Of a stretch of DNA of 64,000 nucleotides, positions 28,801 to 37,483 are shown piece after piece. Position 1 is the first letter of the stretch. Every line of letters begins with the position of its first letter. Source of the DNA: Terriglobia bacterium (GTDB lineage Bacteria > Acidobacteriota > Terriglobia > Bryobacterales > UBA6623). The stretch spans positions 32,439 through 96,438 of the forward strand of contig VXRL01000044.1 of NCBI GenBank assembly GCA_009838515.1, in the 5' to 3' direction. Below the pieces are notes generated by a model. The model saw nothing but the letters and a program-made list of their open reading frames with translations. It was not told the DNA's origin and ran no database searches. The translations under genes and the position numbers were made by a program.

Positions 28801-29596
28801 CCGAGGCCTTGTTGAAGAACGTATTGGCGGCGGTCGGCGTGTTGCGATGGAACTCGTAGGCCGAGCCGTGGAACTGATTTGTGCCGGACTTGGTCACCAG
28901 CGAGACTTGTCCCCCCGAGGAGCGGCCGACATCGGCGTTGCCGCCCCCCGTGGTCACCCGGAACTCCTGGACCGAATCCAGAGGAATTGGCAGCACCGAG
29001 CCGAAAGGCTCGGGCGACTGCTGGTCGTTGACATCGAGTCCGTCCAATGTCACGTTGTTCTGGTCTTTGCGCGCTCCGAGCACCTCGCCTGTCCGATTGA
29101 CGCCTGTTTGCAGGCTCATCAATTCCACCACGTTCCGTGTCAGCAGCGGGAGCTGGCGCACCTTGGTTTCGTTGAAGGCGTTGCCGACAGTGGCGTCGCT
29201 GGTGTTCAGCGAGACTGAATCGGCCTCGACAGTCAGAACCTCGGACAACTGGCCAACTTGTAGCGTCACGTCCAGCGTCGAGGGAGTGTCGACGAGTAAT
29301 TCCAGCTCGGTTACGATCTCGGTGCGGAAGCCCGCCACGGCGAATTCGAGCGTGTACATTCCAGGCGCAGCCTGCAGGAACTGGTACCGCCCTCGCGCGT
29401 CGGTCTCGGTCGTTCTCTCAACACCGGCTCGGGAGGCTGACAGCGTGACTGCCGCTCCGGGGATTACGGCACCTGAATCGTCGCTAACGGTGCCGACAAT
29501 CGAACTGGTCGCCTGACCGAACGCACCGGCGGAGGATGCCAGCGCGATGGCCACGACAAGGCGGAATCGCCTCCAGCGGCAATCGATCAACGCCAT
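25823..29596 (-). CDS. Oar-type TonB-dependent outer-membrane receptor
   Basis: 1257 residues. The leader (LVVAIALASSAGAFGQATS) is followed by the regulatory-like domain SIVGTVSDDSGAVIPGAAV, the plug (KDQNNVTLDGLDVNDQQ; GGNADVGRSSGGQVSLVT) and a long barrel ending LRYEF with terminal Phe. The barrel has two Cys in FPACMVATGCHTFFG. It is distinct from the neighbouring receptor. A sulfatase ends 75 bp upstream on the same strand, so receptor and sulfatase may be co-regulated for a sulfated glycan. Confidence 0.9.
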   Translation of the reverse strand: MALIDCRWRRFRLVVAIALASSAGAFGQATSSIVGTVSDDSGAVIPGAAVTLSASRAGVERTTETDARGRYQFLQAAPGMYTLEFAVAGFRTEIVTELELLVDTPSTLDVTLQVGQLSEVLTVEADSVSLNTSDATVGNAFNETKVRQLPLLTRNVVELMSLQTGVNRTGEVLGARKDQNNVTLDGLDVNDQQSPEPFGSVLPIPLDSVQEFRVTTGGGNADVGRSSGGQVSLVTKSGTNQFHGSAYEFHRNTPTAANTFFNKASGVSRELLIRNQYGVSLGGPAKRNRAFFFVNYEGRRDARSASQQRVVPSQDLRQGILTVAANDGNTYRLSPQQFAEADPAGLGANPLMLEILNSFPIGNDPVSGSDGGQNFDGLRFNAPLHVDNKAYVARFDFNLDKNGGHRVSWRGTLADNEADNEQSLAQYPGLEGSKILDNSRGFAIGYTGLLTPSMVNTFRFGFTRQGVAVSGADGPQFALFDIHETQNYGVRSSQRQAPVFNLSNDLIWARDNHNFKFGTNIRVIRNNRRNFQDVFPSFALAQDNLGGLGADIQRGINEVLQAMTGNPGIQLADDQLATISGAALNLTGAITTINVTYQYGPDGELLPIGTATTRRIGTDEYELYFSDTWRVKPSLAITYGVRYGYARVPYETNGLQGVTRVPLEQHMFERVEAMEAGIPGHRIPSADLTWIPGGPANNGPEWYNDDRNNFAPRLSFAYSPHNPSGLLRTIFGDSGALRVGGGVFFDRFGSYLVTQQDLFGTFGVRSAQSNTETYNFSTAFRYDGTFPDLPAAPDGGFPFTPPPNRAISGAGVATASNLRAPYSIPVTASFSRAWVGGTTLEVGYVGRFGRKLLGQHDPASPLIFFRDPKSGQTLAEAFQANRTLFEDQGLTNEMVRADPSLVPVQPFFENMFPALANFAIPGSASANFFVVNNDWGRESELDTLDQLDRQFSPFGGTDYYAGSNAFPACMVATGCHTFFGRQFSALRTWENLGLSNFHGMTLSLRKRFDDQLTFDLNYTWSHSIDNGSAAEGNLAGNTNAPGVFSETAANIVNTFRRDQSVGSSDFDVRHQLNANFVLGLPFGRGKAVGKNASGLVNRLIGGWQLSGVARYRTGLPFDIGNGSRWSTNFYGAGRALIVGPVDNQGGGSDNADGVPGAFPDGNAAAASMRFNRTGLIGPRNIFRSDDLFNSDLALSKRFRMPAEGDSLQFRWEVFNAFNNVNFTQRNLQRRYDRPAVLGQYRFTESPRIMQFALRYEF

Positions 29597-29670
29597 GCGA
29601 TTTGGAACGGACCGCCGCGATACCGCTGAATCGGCCGGATTGCCGCGACACCGCTAGATCCTCAACGATA

Positions 29671-31107
29671 CTAGCGAGTGATGGACTCTCGGTCCCGCTC
29701 GACATCCTCGAACCACTCCTGCAAGCTCGCCAGCATCCGACGCACTCGGTCGGGATGCTGCGACGCAACATCGCGCTGCTCTCCCGGATCGGACGACAGG
29801 TCGTAGAGTTCTGCCGGCTCCGGTGGCTGAGGCTTCAGGTTCGGCACGGGCAGCGCCGCGCGCACGCTCGCGGGATTCTCCTTGTGCTTTATATCGGCCT
29901 CGACGAAGGCCGCCGTGCGCGCCCGATCCTCATCGGACACGCAAAGCTCGTCGCTAAAGAAGCGCGTGCCGCGGATCATGGGCCGGACCAATTTCCAGCT
30001 CCCGTCACGCATGGCAGCGTTGGTGCCGATGTCGGGCCAGTAGAAGTTCCACTGCCAGAACTGACGCGGCTCGGCCGACATCGGCCGCCCGGCGAGCATC
30101 GGCGCCAGGTCGCAACCGTCCAGCGCTGGTCCGGGCGGCCGCTCCACGCCTGCCAGCGAGAGCAGTGTCGGCATCCAGTCCGTGAAGTGCGCCAGTTCGT
30201 CGGCAAAGCGTCCGCCCGCCACGTGTCCCGGCCACCGCAGCACCATCGGAACTCGAATGCCACCCTCGTAGATCCAGCCCTTGCTGCCGCGCAATCCGCT
30301 GTTGTAGCGCTCGTTGAAGGTCGGCTCCCCCGCTTCCAGCATGTAGGGGGGATTGAAGAACGCAGGCCCGTTGTCGCTGGTGAACGCCACGATCGTGTTC
30401 TCGGCAAGGCCCGCCTCATGCACCGTATCGAGGATTCGCCCGATCCCGGCATCCATGCGCTCGATCATGGCGTAAGTCGTCGCGACGATGCGGTTTAGGC
30501 CCTGCTCGCGGTAGGGGGCGATCCACTCGTCGCGCGCCTGGAAGGGCGAATGCGGGGCGCTATAGGGCAGATACAGGAAGAACGGATCGTTCGGATGGCG
30601 CCGGATGAAGCCTTCGGCCTCATTCGTCAGCAAGTCCGTCAAATAGGTCCCGTCAGAGGGCGCGATGCTGTCGTTGCGACGCAAGTGGTAGCGGTAGTAG
30701 TCCGTCCAGCCGCCGCAAAAGCCGGTGAACTCGTCAAAGCCGCGCGCGTTGGGCTCGAAGCGGCGGTCGAACGTGCCGTTGTGCCACTTGCCGACCAAGC
30801 TCGTCGCGTAACCGGCGGAACGGAACGCGTCCGCCAGGGTCACCTCGCGCAGAGCGATTCGATCCAGGCCGTGGATCTCGTGCTGGGTGATCGCTCCGGT
30901 CCTGTGCGGATAGCGCCCTGTGAGCAGGGCTGCTCTCGCCGGGGCGCAGATCGGCGAGGCCGAGTAGTGCTGGCGGAAGCAGGTGCCCTCGTCCACCAGC
31001 CGGTCCAAGTGCGGCGTGCGCACCGTTCCATCGCTGAAACAACCGAAGTCGCCGTAGCCCATGTCATCGGCCACGACGAGAATTACGTTCGGACGTCTGG
31101 AAGCCAT
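29671..31107 (-). CDS. type I sulfatase
   Basis: 478 residues from ATG 31107, chosen because the family begins here (MASRRPNVILVVADDMGYG); the open frame continues upstream through the Gfo/Idh promoter and gene antisense, so longer starts are unlikely. The active-site motif CAPARAALLTG fits C-x-P-x-R, with Cys maturing to formylglycine. LVGKWHNG and TSDNGPAFF follow. No signal peptide is visible with this start, unlike the other sulfatase, so it may be cytosolic or its start may be misjudged. It is divergent from the oxidoreductase, with 85 bp between starts. Confidence 0.85.
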   Translation of the reverse strand: MASRRPNVILVVADDMGYGDFGCFSDGTVRTPHLDRLVDEGTCFRQHYSASPICAPARAALLTGRYPHRTGAITQHEIHGLDRIALREVTLADAFRSAGYATSLVGKWHNGTFDRRFEPNARGFDEFTGFCGGWTDYYRYHLRRNDSIAPSDGTYLTDLLTNEAEGFIRRHPNDPFFLYLPYSAPHSPFQARDEWIAPYREQGLNRIVATTYAMIERMDAGIGRILDTVHEAGLAENTIVAFTSDNGPAFFNPPYMLEAGEPTFNERYNSGLRGSKGWIYEGGIRVPMVLRWPGHVAGGRFADELAHFTDWMPTLLSLAGVERPPGPALDGCDLAPMLAGRPMSAEPRQFWQWNFYWPDIGTNAAMRDGSWKLVRPMIRGTRFFSDELCVSDEDRARTAAFVEADIKHKENPASVRAALPVPNLKPQPPEPAELYDLSSDPGEQRDVASQHPDRVRRMLASLQEWFEDVERDRESITR

Positions 31108-31192
31108 TCGCAGTTGGAAGCCGGGGCCTTCGAGACTCGAATTCGCCGACGTGACGGGTATCATAGTCGAACTGATCCCAAGGAGGTTTGAC

Positions 31193-32545
31193 ATGCCAGA
31201 TCCCGTCTCCAACCGCCGCAATTTCATCGGTGCCGCCGCAGGCAGCCTGCTGCTCGTCCCCGGAGCGCGCCCGGCCACCCAATCCCGCCGCGTCGGCATC
31301 GTCGGGCCAGGCTGGTACGGCAAGATCGACCTGTTCCGGCTGATCCAGGTCGAGCCGGTGGAAGTGGTCGGAATGTGCGACGTCGACAGCAATATGCTCA
31401 AGGCGGCGGCCGAGATGACGGCCACCCGCCAGAAGTCCGGCAAGTCCCCCCGCACCTACTCCGACTACCGCGAAATGCTGCGGGAGGAGGAGCCGGATCT
31501 GGTCTTGGTCGCGACGCCCGATCACTGGCACGCCCTGCCCATGATCGCGGCCTGCCAAGCCGGAGCCGACGTCTATTGCCAAAAGCCGATCGGCGTCGAC
31601 ATCCGCGAGGGCCAAGCGATGCTAGCGGCCGCGCGCAAGCACGATCGCGTGGTGCAGATTGGATTGCAGCGCCGCTCCACGCCGCACCTTGTCGAAGCCA
31701 AGAAGCGGATCGTAGAGGACGGCTTGCTGGGTCAAATCGGCCACGCCGAGGTCTGCTGCTACTACCACATGCGAGCGCGCGGAAACCCTGCCGACGCCGA
31801 GCCCCCCGCCCATCTCGACTATGAGATGTGGACGGGCCCGGCCCCGATGCGCCCGTACAACGAGCTCGTCCACCCGCGCCGCTGGCGGGCGTTCATGGAA
31901 TACGGCAACGGCATCATGGGCGACATGTGCGTCCATATGCTCGATGCCGTGCGCTGGATGACCGGGCTGGGCTGGCCCGAGCGGGTCTCCTCGAGCGGCG
32001 GCATCCAAATCCAGAAGTCCAGCAAGGCCAACATCGCCGACTCGCAGGTCGCGACGTTCGAATACGACCAGTTCCCCGTCGTCTGGACGCACCGCAGTTG
32101 GGGCACGGCACCCGATCCGGGCTATCCTTGGGCGTTCTTCATATACGGTTCCAAGGGCACGCTGAAAGGCAGCGTTCACGGCTGGGACTTCGTCCCGGTC
32201 GACAAGAGCGCCAAGGCGCTGCAAGGTCGCAACAAGACCGAGGTTGACCAATACCCGGAGGACAAGACCGAGCCCGATCTCGAACTCCACTCCGCACACG
32301 CGGTGCGCTACCACATGAAGGACTGGCTGCAAGCGGTCAACCGGCGTTCGCGACCGGTTGCCGACATCGAGGAAGGGCACAAGTCCACGACGGCCTGCAT
32401 CCTTGCCAACATGGCCATGAAGCTCGGACGCTCGCTGGAGTGGGATGCCGAGCGAGGCGAGGTAAGGAACGACAGCGAGGCTAACCGGCTGCTCGCCAGG
32501 CCGTACCGCAAGCCTTGGCAGCACCCCGATCCAGCCAGCGTCTGA
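31193..32545 (+). CDS. Tat-exported Gfo/Idh/MocA-family oxidoreductase
   Basis: 450 residues. The start at 31193 follows a very strong AAGGAGG ribosome site at about 31180. The N-terminus SNRRNFIGAAAGSLLLVPGA is a twin-arginine signal. A Rossmann domain follows (RVGIVGPGWYGKIDL), with the conserved CQKPIGVDIREG (Lys of the catalytic site, near 135) and the C-terminal domain with EYGNGIMGDMCVHMLDAVRW. Members oxidise or epimerise sugars with tightly bound NADP. Periplasmic forms are common in Acidobacteriota and Planctomycetes. Its neighbour, a divergent sulfatase, suggests glycan degradation. Confidence 0.88.
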   Translation: MPDPVSNRRNFIGAAAGSLLLVPGARPATQSRRVGIVGPGWYGKIDLFRLIQVEPVEVVGMCDVDSNMLKAAAEMTATRQKSGKSPRTYSDYREMLREEEPDLVLVATPDHWHALPMIAACQAGADVYCQKPIGVDIREGQAMLAAARKHDRVVQIGLQRRSTPHLVEAKKRIVEDGLLGQIGHAEVCCYYHMRARGNPADAEPPAHLDYEMWTGPAPMRPYNELVHPRRWRAFMEYGNGIMGDMCVHMLDAVRWMTGLGWPERVSSSGGIQIQKSSKANIADSQVATFEYDQFPVVWTHRSWGTAPDPGYPWAFFIYGSKGTLKGSVHGWDFVPVDKSAKALQGRNKTEVDQYPEDKTEPDLELHSAHAVRYHMKDWLQAVNRRSRPVADIEEGHKSTTACILANMAMKLGRSLEWDAERGEVRNDSEANRLLARPYRKPWQHPDPASV

Positions 32546-32761
32546 GAACTGACTCTGGCGGCCGCCGTCACGTCGCACCGTCGGAACTCAATCCGGATCG
32601 ACCAGCGCCCCGAATCCAGCATCCGCAGTCAGCCTGGGCAAGCTCGCCGGCGACTGACCCTCAGGGTCTGCCGGGACAAGGGCGGCAGGACCCCGCGAGG
32701 CGTGTGGGACGGTTTTGAGTGCCAACGGGACGATTCTCCGCATTTTCGGGACGGATTTTGC

Positions 32762-32767
32762 TAGAAT
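32762..32767 (+). promoter_or_regulatory. candidate -10 box for the lectin-like gene
   Basis: TAGAAT within TTTTGCTAGAATCCC matches the -10 consensus in five of six positions. A start about 7 bp downstream gives a roughly 48-nt leader containing the Shine-Dalgarno of the lectin gene. The -35 region is weak. The in-frame ATG at 32771 would be too near the start of transcription to be used. Confidence 0.45.
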
Positions 32768-32821
32768 CCCATGTCAACGCTGCTAGTCAGCGGTCTGTCG
32801 AACAAGAGAGGACTACCGAAC

Positions 32822-33451
32822 ATGAAAGTATCAGTCGCAATCATGCTCGCCTGCTTGGCTCTGCCCCTCGCAGCCGAAGACATGAGCTTCTTCATCACGA
32901 GCAAAGGGCCGGGTGACGGTGCGAACCTCGGCGGACTTGCAGGCGCCGACGCCCATTGCCAATCGCTGGCGCAAGCCGTCGGCGCGGGCGGCAAGACGTG
33001 GCGCGCCTACCTGAGCGCCGCAGGCATGGACGGCAAGCCGGCCGTTAACGCTCGCGACCGGATCGGGACCGGGCCTTGGTTCAATTCCAAGGGAGTCCAG
33101 GTCGCAGGCAACCTCGACGAACTCCATTACTCGAATGTCGGGCTCGGCAAGCAAGGCTCGCTCAACGAGAACGGCGGCGTGGTCAACGGGCGGGGAGACT
33201 CGCCGAACCAGCACGACATCTTGACCGGGTCGCAGCTCGACGGCACCGCGTTCTCGGACGGTGCCGACCACACCTGTGGCAACTGGACCAAGAACGGCGA
33301 GGGCAGCGCCCAGGTCGGACACCACGACCGCACCGGAGGGGGACAGGTTCCGTCCTCGTGGAACTCGGCCCACGGTTCCCGCGGTTGCAGCCAGGCCAAC
33401 CTGGTAGCCACCGGCGGCAACGGGTATTTCTACTGCTTCGCCATCGACTGA
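32822..33451 (+). CDS. secreted C-type-lectin-like protein
   Basis: 209 residues with a signal peptide (MKVSVAIMLACLALPLAAED). The mature domain opens FFITSKGPGDGANLGGLAGA and contains CQSL, TWRAYLS, the disulfide candidates HTCGNW and GCSQAN, and ends GYFYCFAID. This is the lectin-like/endostatin-like fold found in secreted bacterial proteins of unknown ligand. The start is set by an AGAGAGGA ribosome site. It appears monocistronic with its own promoter. Binding of glycans is inferred from the fold only. Confidence 0.7.
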   Translation: MKVSVAIMLACLALPLAAEDMSFFITSKGPGDGANLGGLAGADAHCQSLAQAVGAGGKTWRAYLSAAGMDGKPAVNARDRIGTGPWFNSKGVQVAGNLDELHYSNVGLGKQGSLNENGGVVNGRGDSPNQHDILTGSQLDGTAFSDGADHTCGNWTKNGEGSAQVGHHDRTGGGQVPSSWNSAHGSRGCSQANLVATGGNGYFYCFAID

Positions 33452-33531
33452 GCGTCACGACATCTTGGATTCGACCGCGCCGGCACCCGGCCGCGCGTGA
33501 TCGGGGTGCCAGCGCAAGCGCTCGCCCGCGC

Positions 33532-33537
33532 TACAAT
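33532..33537 (+). promoter_or_regulatory. -10 box for a probably leaderless PQQ dehydrogenase mRNA
   Basis: TACAAT is separated from the GTG start by exactly six bases and no Shine-Dalgarno sequence is present, so transcription would begin at or beside the start codon. The same spacing recurs at der, the thiS-like gene and the GNAT gene. Confidence 0.55.
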
Positions 33538-33543
33538 CCGCTG

Positions 33544-35415
33544 GTGCGCCCAAGACTGCTGCCCACGCTCGGCTTGGCCGTCCTGCTCGCGCCGCTGGCA
33601 GCGGAAGAGTGGCACCACTACGGCAACGATCCGGGTGGCACGCGCTATTCCTCGCTGGACCAGATCACGCGCGACAACGTCGACCGCCTGGAAGTCGCGT
33701 GGGAGTTTGACTCCGAGGACTTCGCAGACGGCCGCAGCGGCACGCCCACGCGCTCCGCCTTCGAGGCGACGCCGTTGATGATCGACGGCACGCTGTACCT
33801 GCCCACGCCGATGGATCGCCTGCTGGCACTCGATGCGGCCTCGGGGCGCAAGCTGTGGGAGTTTGACGCGAAGCTGGATCGGACGCGCCGCTTCAACCTA
33901 TTCATAAACCGCGGTCTCGGCTACTGGAAACAAGGCGATACCGAGCGCCTGCTCCTCAGCGGCCAGGCCGGCTCGCTGTTTTCGCTTGACCGCAAGACTG
34001 GCCGGCTGGATCCCGCCTTCGCCAACGACGGGATTCTGAGAGCCGCCCCAGCCGAGTTTTCGGAGGATGCGGCCGGTCGCTATGGATTGACATCGCCCGT
34101 CTCGCAATGCGCCGGGACGCTGATCGTCGGCGGTCTCGTCACGGACGGGATGCCGCGCGGCCCCAGCGGCGACGTGCGCGGCTATGACATCCACACCGGC
34201 CAACTGCGCTGGCGCTTCCATACGGTGCCCCGCCCGGGCGAGTTCGGCCACGAAACCTGGGGCGGCGATTCCTGGCAGCAGCGCGGCGGCGCGAACCTGT
34301 GGACCATGGCCAGCATAGACGAGGAATTGGAACTGGCGTACGTGCCGCTCGGATCTCCTTCGTATGACTACTACGGAGGCGACCGTCCTGGAGCGAACTT
34401 GTTCGGCAACAGCCTCGTCGCGCTCGACTGCCGGACGGGCAGCCGTCGCTGGCACTTCCAGACCATCCACCATGACCTCTGGGACTGGGACCTGCCCTCG
34501 CAGCCCTCGCTAGTCGAGATCGTGCGCGACGGTAGGCCGGTCAAGGCCGTGACCCTCGCTACCAAGACCGGCTTCCTGTTCGTGTTCGACCGCGCCACCG
34601 GCGAGCCTCTCTTCGAGATCGAAGAGCACGCCGTGCCGGCCGGGGACCTGCCGGGCGAGTACTACCATCCCACGCAACCCAGGCCCGTGCGCCCGAAGGC
34701 GTTCATCCGGCAGTCGATGCGTGCGGACGAAATTACGTCGGTCACCGAGGAATCCCGCGCCGAATGCTTGGAAATGCTGGAGGGTGCCTCCATCGAAGGC
34801 CCGCTGTTCCGTCCGCGCCTGACACGCAAGACCGTGTTCTTCCCAGGCACCAACGGCGGAACGAACTGGGGCGGAGGGGCGTTCGATCCAGAAACGGACA
34901 CCTTCTACATCAATTCGATGGACGTCGGCTCGCTGGCGGCGATGCTCCCCAGGGGCGAGGACTCCGAGGTGCCTTGGCGCAGCCGGGCCGGGCCGCAGGG
35001 GCGCTTTTGGGACTCCAACCTGTACCCCTGCCAACAGCCGCCGTGGGGGCACTTGACGGCGATTGACCTCAACACCGGCGAGTTCCGCTGGCAGGTCGTG
35101 CTAGGCGAGTACGACGAACTGACCCGACTGGGCATCCCTCCGACCGGCGCCTCCAACTTGGGAGGCCCCATCGTCACCAAGGGCGGGCTGGTGTTTATTG
35201 CCGCAACCAACGACAAGCGGCTCCGCGCCTTCGACAAGGACAGCGGCGAGTTGCTGTGGCAGCACCGCCTGCCCGCCAGCGCTCACGCAACACCCATGAC
35301 GTACGCGGTGGACGGCCGACAGTATCTGGCAATCGCAGTGGGCGGCGGCAACAAGTACAACCCGGACAGTTTCATGGCAAAGGTCATGGCGTTCCGGCTG
35401 TCCGACCCGCCGTAG
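33544..35415 (+). CDS. PQQ-dependent quinoprotein dehydrogenase
   Basis: 623 residues from GTG 33544; the open frame upstream is a shadow of the lectin gene. The signal peptide (LLPTLGLAVLLAPLAAEE) is followed by an eight-bladed propeller: WHHYGNDPGGTRYSSLDQI at the start of blade 1, then DAASGRKLWEFDAKLD, WHFQTIHHDLWDWDLPSQ near 305 (a hallmark of membrane-glucose-dehydrogenase-like enzymes), and AFDKDSGELLWQHRLP. No membrane domain or haem motif is present, so it is a soluble periplasmic enzyme oxidising a sugar or alcohol; substrate unknown. Confidence 0.88.
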   Translation: MRPRLLPTLGLAVLLAPLAAEEWHHYGNDPGGTRYSSLDQITRDNVDRLEVAWEFDSEDFADGRSGTPTRSAFEATPLMIDGTLYLPTPMDRLLALDAASGRKLWEFDAKLDRTRRFNLFINRGLGYWKQGDTERLLLSGQAGSLFSLDRKTGRLDPAFANDGILRAAPAEFSEDAAGRYGLTSPVSQCAGTLIVGGLVTDGMPRGPSGDVRGYDIHTGQLRWRFHTVPRPGEFGHETWGGDSWQQRGGANLWTMASIDEELELAYVPLGSPSYDYYGGDRPGANLFGNSLVALDCRTGSRRWHFQTIHHDLWDWDLPSQPSLVEIVRDGRPVKAVTLATKTGFLFVFDRATGEPLFEIEEHAVPAGDLPGEYYHPTQPRPVRPKAFIRQSMRADEITSVTEESRAECLEMLEGASIEGPLFRPRLTRKTVFFPGTNGGTNWGGGAFDPETDTFYINSMDVGSLAAMLPRGEDSEVPWRSRAGPQGRFWDSNLYPCQQPPWGHLTAIDLNTGEFRWQVVLGEYDELTRLGIPPTGASNLGGPIVTKGGLVFIAATNDKRLRAFDKDSGELLWQHRLPASAHATPMTYAVDGRQYLAIAVGGGNKYNPDSFMAKVMAFRLSDPP

Positions 35416-35437
35416 GCAGACGGGCGCCCGCGGAACT

Positions 35438-36763
35438 TCAGCCGCCCGTTCCCAGAGGCGCGTTCGGCCTCCCCGGCCAGACCCGCAACATCCCGGCGAC
35501 GGCTCGTAGCGAGGCCCAGACCATGAAGGACCACCACACGGCATCCAGCGCCCATGGCGCAGAGGCGTCGGCCCACACGATGACCGACCCGCCCGCCACC
35601 AGGGCGGCGAGCACGACATTGCGCAGGAAACGAAAGTCCCCGGTTCCGAAATGCACCCCGTCCGTGCCGAACGTCAGCCCGCTGATCGGCTGGCAGGCCG
35701 CCGCGATTCGCCAAGGCGCGGCGAAGAGCGCCGCTGCCGAGGCCGGGATGTAGAGCCGCAGCATCCAAGGCTCGGCCACGAGCATGGCCACGCCCAGAGC
35801 CACTCCGGTGGCCAGCGACCACTGGCACACCACCCGCGCCACATCCCGGCCCGCGGTCCGGTCGGCGTTGCCGAGAAAGTAGGCGATCAGGCTTTGCCCG
35901 AGGATCGCGAAGGAGTCGAGAAACAGCGCGTTGAAGAACCACACGCTGCGAATCACTTGGTGGACAGCTCCGGCACCGACGCCGATCAAAGTGGCCTTGC
36001 GGGTGCCCAAGATCAGGAACGCGTTCAGGGAGACGGCCCGAAAGACCAGATGCACGCCGGCCGAGAGCAGGCCGCGGATCGGGTGCAGGTCAAGGGCATC
36101 TGGCCAGCCCAACCTCCGGAACGCCGCCGCGATGGCCCAAGCGGCCCCAACCCACTGGCTGATCGCGCTGGCCAGCGCCGCCCCGGCGACTCCCATCGCG
36201 GGCAGCCCTGCCATGCCAAAGATCAACAACGGGTCCAACGCAACGTTTAGCGCATTCATGCCTCCGGCCACCAGCAGCGGAGTGCGCATGTCCTGAGCGC
36301 CTCGCAGCGCGCCAAAGGCTGCAAAGCTGGCCAACAGGGCCGGAGCCCCGACAAAGCGCCAGAGCAGGTAGTCGACCGTCAGGTCTTGCACCTCTCCTTC
36401 GGCGCCCATGCCGCGAGCGATGCTCTCGGAAAACGCCAAGCCGACGGCCGCCGCGGCGGCACCCATGAGCAATGCCACCAAGACGGCCACCAAGCACATG
36501 CGCGCGGCGCTGCGACTGGGCGAGCCTGCCAGCTCCTCTCTCCCGCAAAGCGTGGCGACCTGGGTTTGCGTCGCCACGCCCAAGAAACTGAACGACCAAA
36601 AAACCGTCGAGAGCACCATCGTCCCAACGCCCAGAGCCGCCAGAGCCCCGGCTCCGAGCCGCGCGACGAACGCGGTGTCGATCAAGCCGGTGAGCGGTTC
36701 TGCCAACAGGGAGCCGAGAATCGGCAGGCTTTGCGCGAGCACGGTCAGGTGCGGACGCGCCAC
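35438..36763 (-). CDS. MATE-family multidrug/cation antiporter
   Basis: About 441 residues from a GTG at 36763; the upstream open frame is shadow of the divergent esterase. Twelve membrane segments are expected. The opening LTVLAQSLPILGSLLAEPLTGLIDTAFVARLG is typical (the signature lies within LAEPLTGLIDTAFVARLG), with a second internal-repeat match in FRAVSLNAFLILGTRKATLI. It resembles the DinF/NorM branch, which expels drugs or organic cations in exchange for Na+ or H+. Length fits the family at this start; a few codons either way remain possible. Confidence 0.85.
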   Translation of the reverse strand: MARPHLTVLAQSLPILGSLLAEPLTGLIDTAFVARLGAGALAALGVGTMVLSTVFWSFSFLGVATQTQVATLCGREELAGSPSRSAARMCLVAVLVALLMGAAAAAVGLAFSESIARGMGAEGEVQDLTVDYLLWRFVGAPALLASFAAFGALRGAQDMRTPLLVAGGMNALNVALDPLLIFGMAGLPAMGVAGAALASAISQWVGAAWAIAAAFRRLGWPDALDLHPIRGLLSAGVHLVFRAVSLNAFLILGTRKATLIGVGAGAVHQVIRSVWFFNALFLDSFAILGQSLIAYFLGNADRTAGRDVARVVCQWSLATGVALGVAMLVAEPWMLRLYIPASAAALFAAPWRIAAACQPISGLTFGTDGVHFGTGDFRFLRNVVLAALVAGGSVIVWADASAPWALDAVWWSFMVWASLRAVAGMLRVWPGRPNAPLGTGG

Positions 36764-36835
36764 GAAGGGATGAACCGTCTGCAAACCCCATTCTTGCAAG
36801 GGCTTCGGACCCCATGGGAGAATGACTCTCGCCGC

Positions 36836-37483
36836 GTGCCCGGGATCCTCTACCTGCACGGCTTTTGCTCGAGCGCCAAGTCCGCCAAGGGGGTGTTCTT
36901 GGCGGGGCGGTTCGCGGAGATCGGCGTTCGCGTGACAGTCCCGGAACTGGACCGTGGTGACTTCCGGAACACGACCCTGACGCAGCAGCTCGGCCTGATT
37001 TCGCATCTGACCGCCGAATTGCGCCCGGAAATGCTGATCGGCTCGAGCCTCGGCGGCTATCTGGCGGCGCTGCATGCGGCGCGCTTTCCGGACCGCGCGC
37101 CGCTGCTGGTCTTGCTAGCGCCAGCCTTCGACTTCGCGAACCGGCTCGGCCACGCCTTGGGAGAGGCCACACAGACGTGGCAAGCCCTGGGCCAGCACGA
37201 ATTCTTCCACTACCGAACGCAGCGCAACGAGGCTCTGGCGTGGGGCTTTCTGGAGGACGCCCGGCGCTACGCACCGTTCCCTGACGTGCATAGTGCCACC
37301 CGAATCTTGCACGGCAGGCATGACAAGAGCGTTCCTGCGGCGCTGTCCGAGCGGTTCGCCCACTCGCGGTCGAACGTCGACTTGGAACTGCTCGACACTG
37401 ACCACCAGATGCTGGACAAGACCGCCGAGATCTGGTCCAGGGTCAGGCGCTTCCACGACGAGGCGCTGGCCTTGCACGGCTAG
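36836..37483 (+). CDS. YqiA/YcfP-like alpha/beta-hydrolase esterase
   Basis: 215 residues from GTG 36836, where the fold begins ([19 protein letters not shown]). The nucleophile elbow is [10 protein letters not shown] (Ser near residue 70), the acid is probably the Asp in [10 protein letters not shown], and the His is in TDHQMLD. Size matches YqiA-like esterases acting on short acyl or phospholipid esters. There is no signal peptide. It is divergent from the MATE gene (72 bp apart), and its stop overlaps the convergent pabA/trpG-like stop by the four bases CTAG. Confidence 0.8.
   Translation: MPGILYLHGFCSSAKSAKGVFLAGRFAEIGVRVTVPELDRGDFRNTTLTQQLGLISHLTAELRPEMLIGSSLGGYLAALHAARFPDRAPLLVLLAPAFDFANRLGHALGEATQTWQALGQHEFFHYRTQRNEALAWGFLEDARRYAPFPDVHSATRILHGRHDKSVPAALSERFAHSRSNVDLELLDTDHQMLDKTAEIWSRVRRFHDEALALHG

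Noticed and set aside
33076..33543. N-terminal extension of the PQQ dehydrogenase
   Set aside because: It is a shadow of the lectin gene; the signal peptide begins at GTG 33544.
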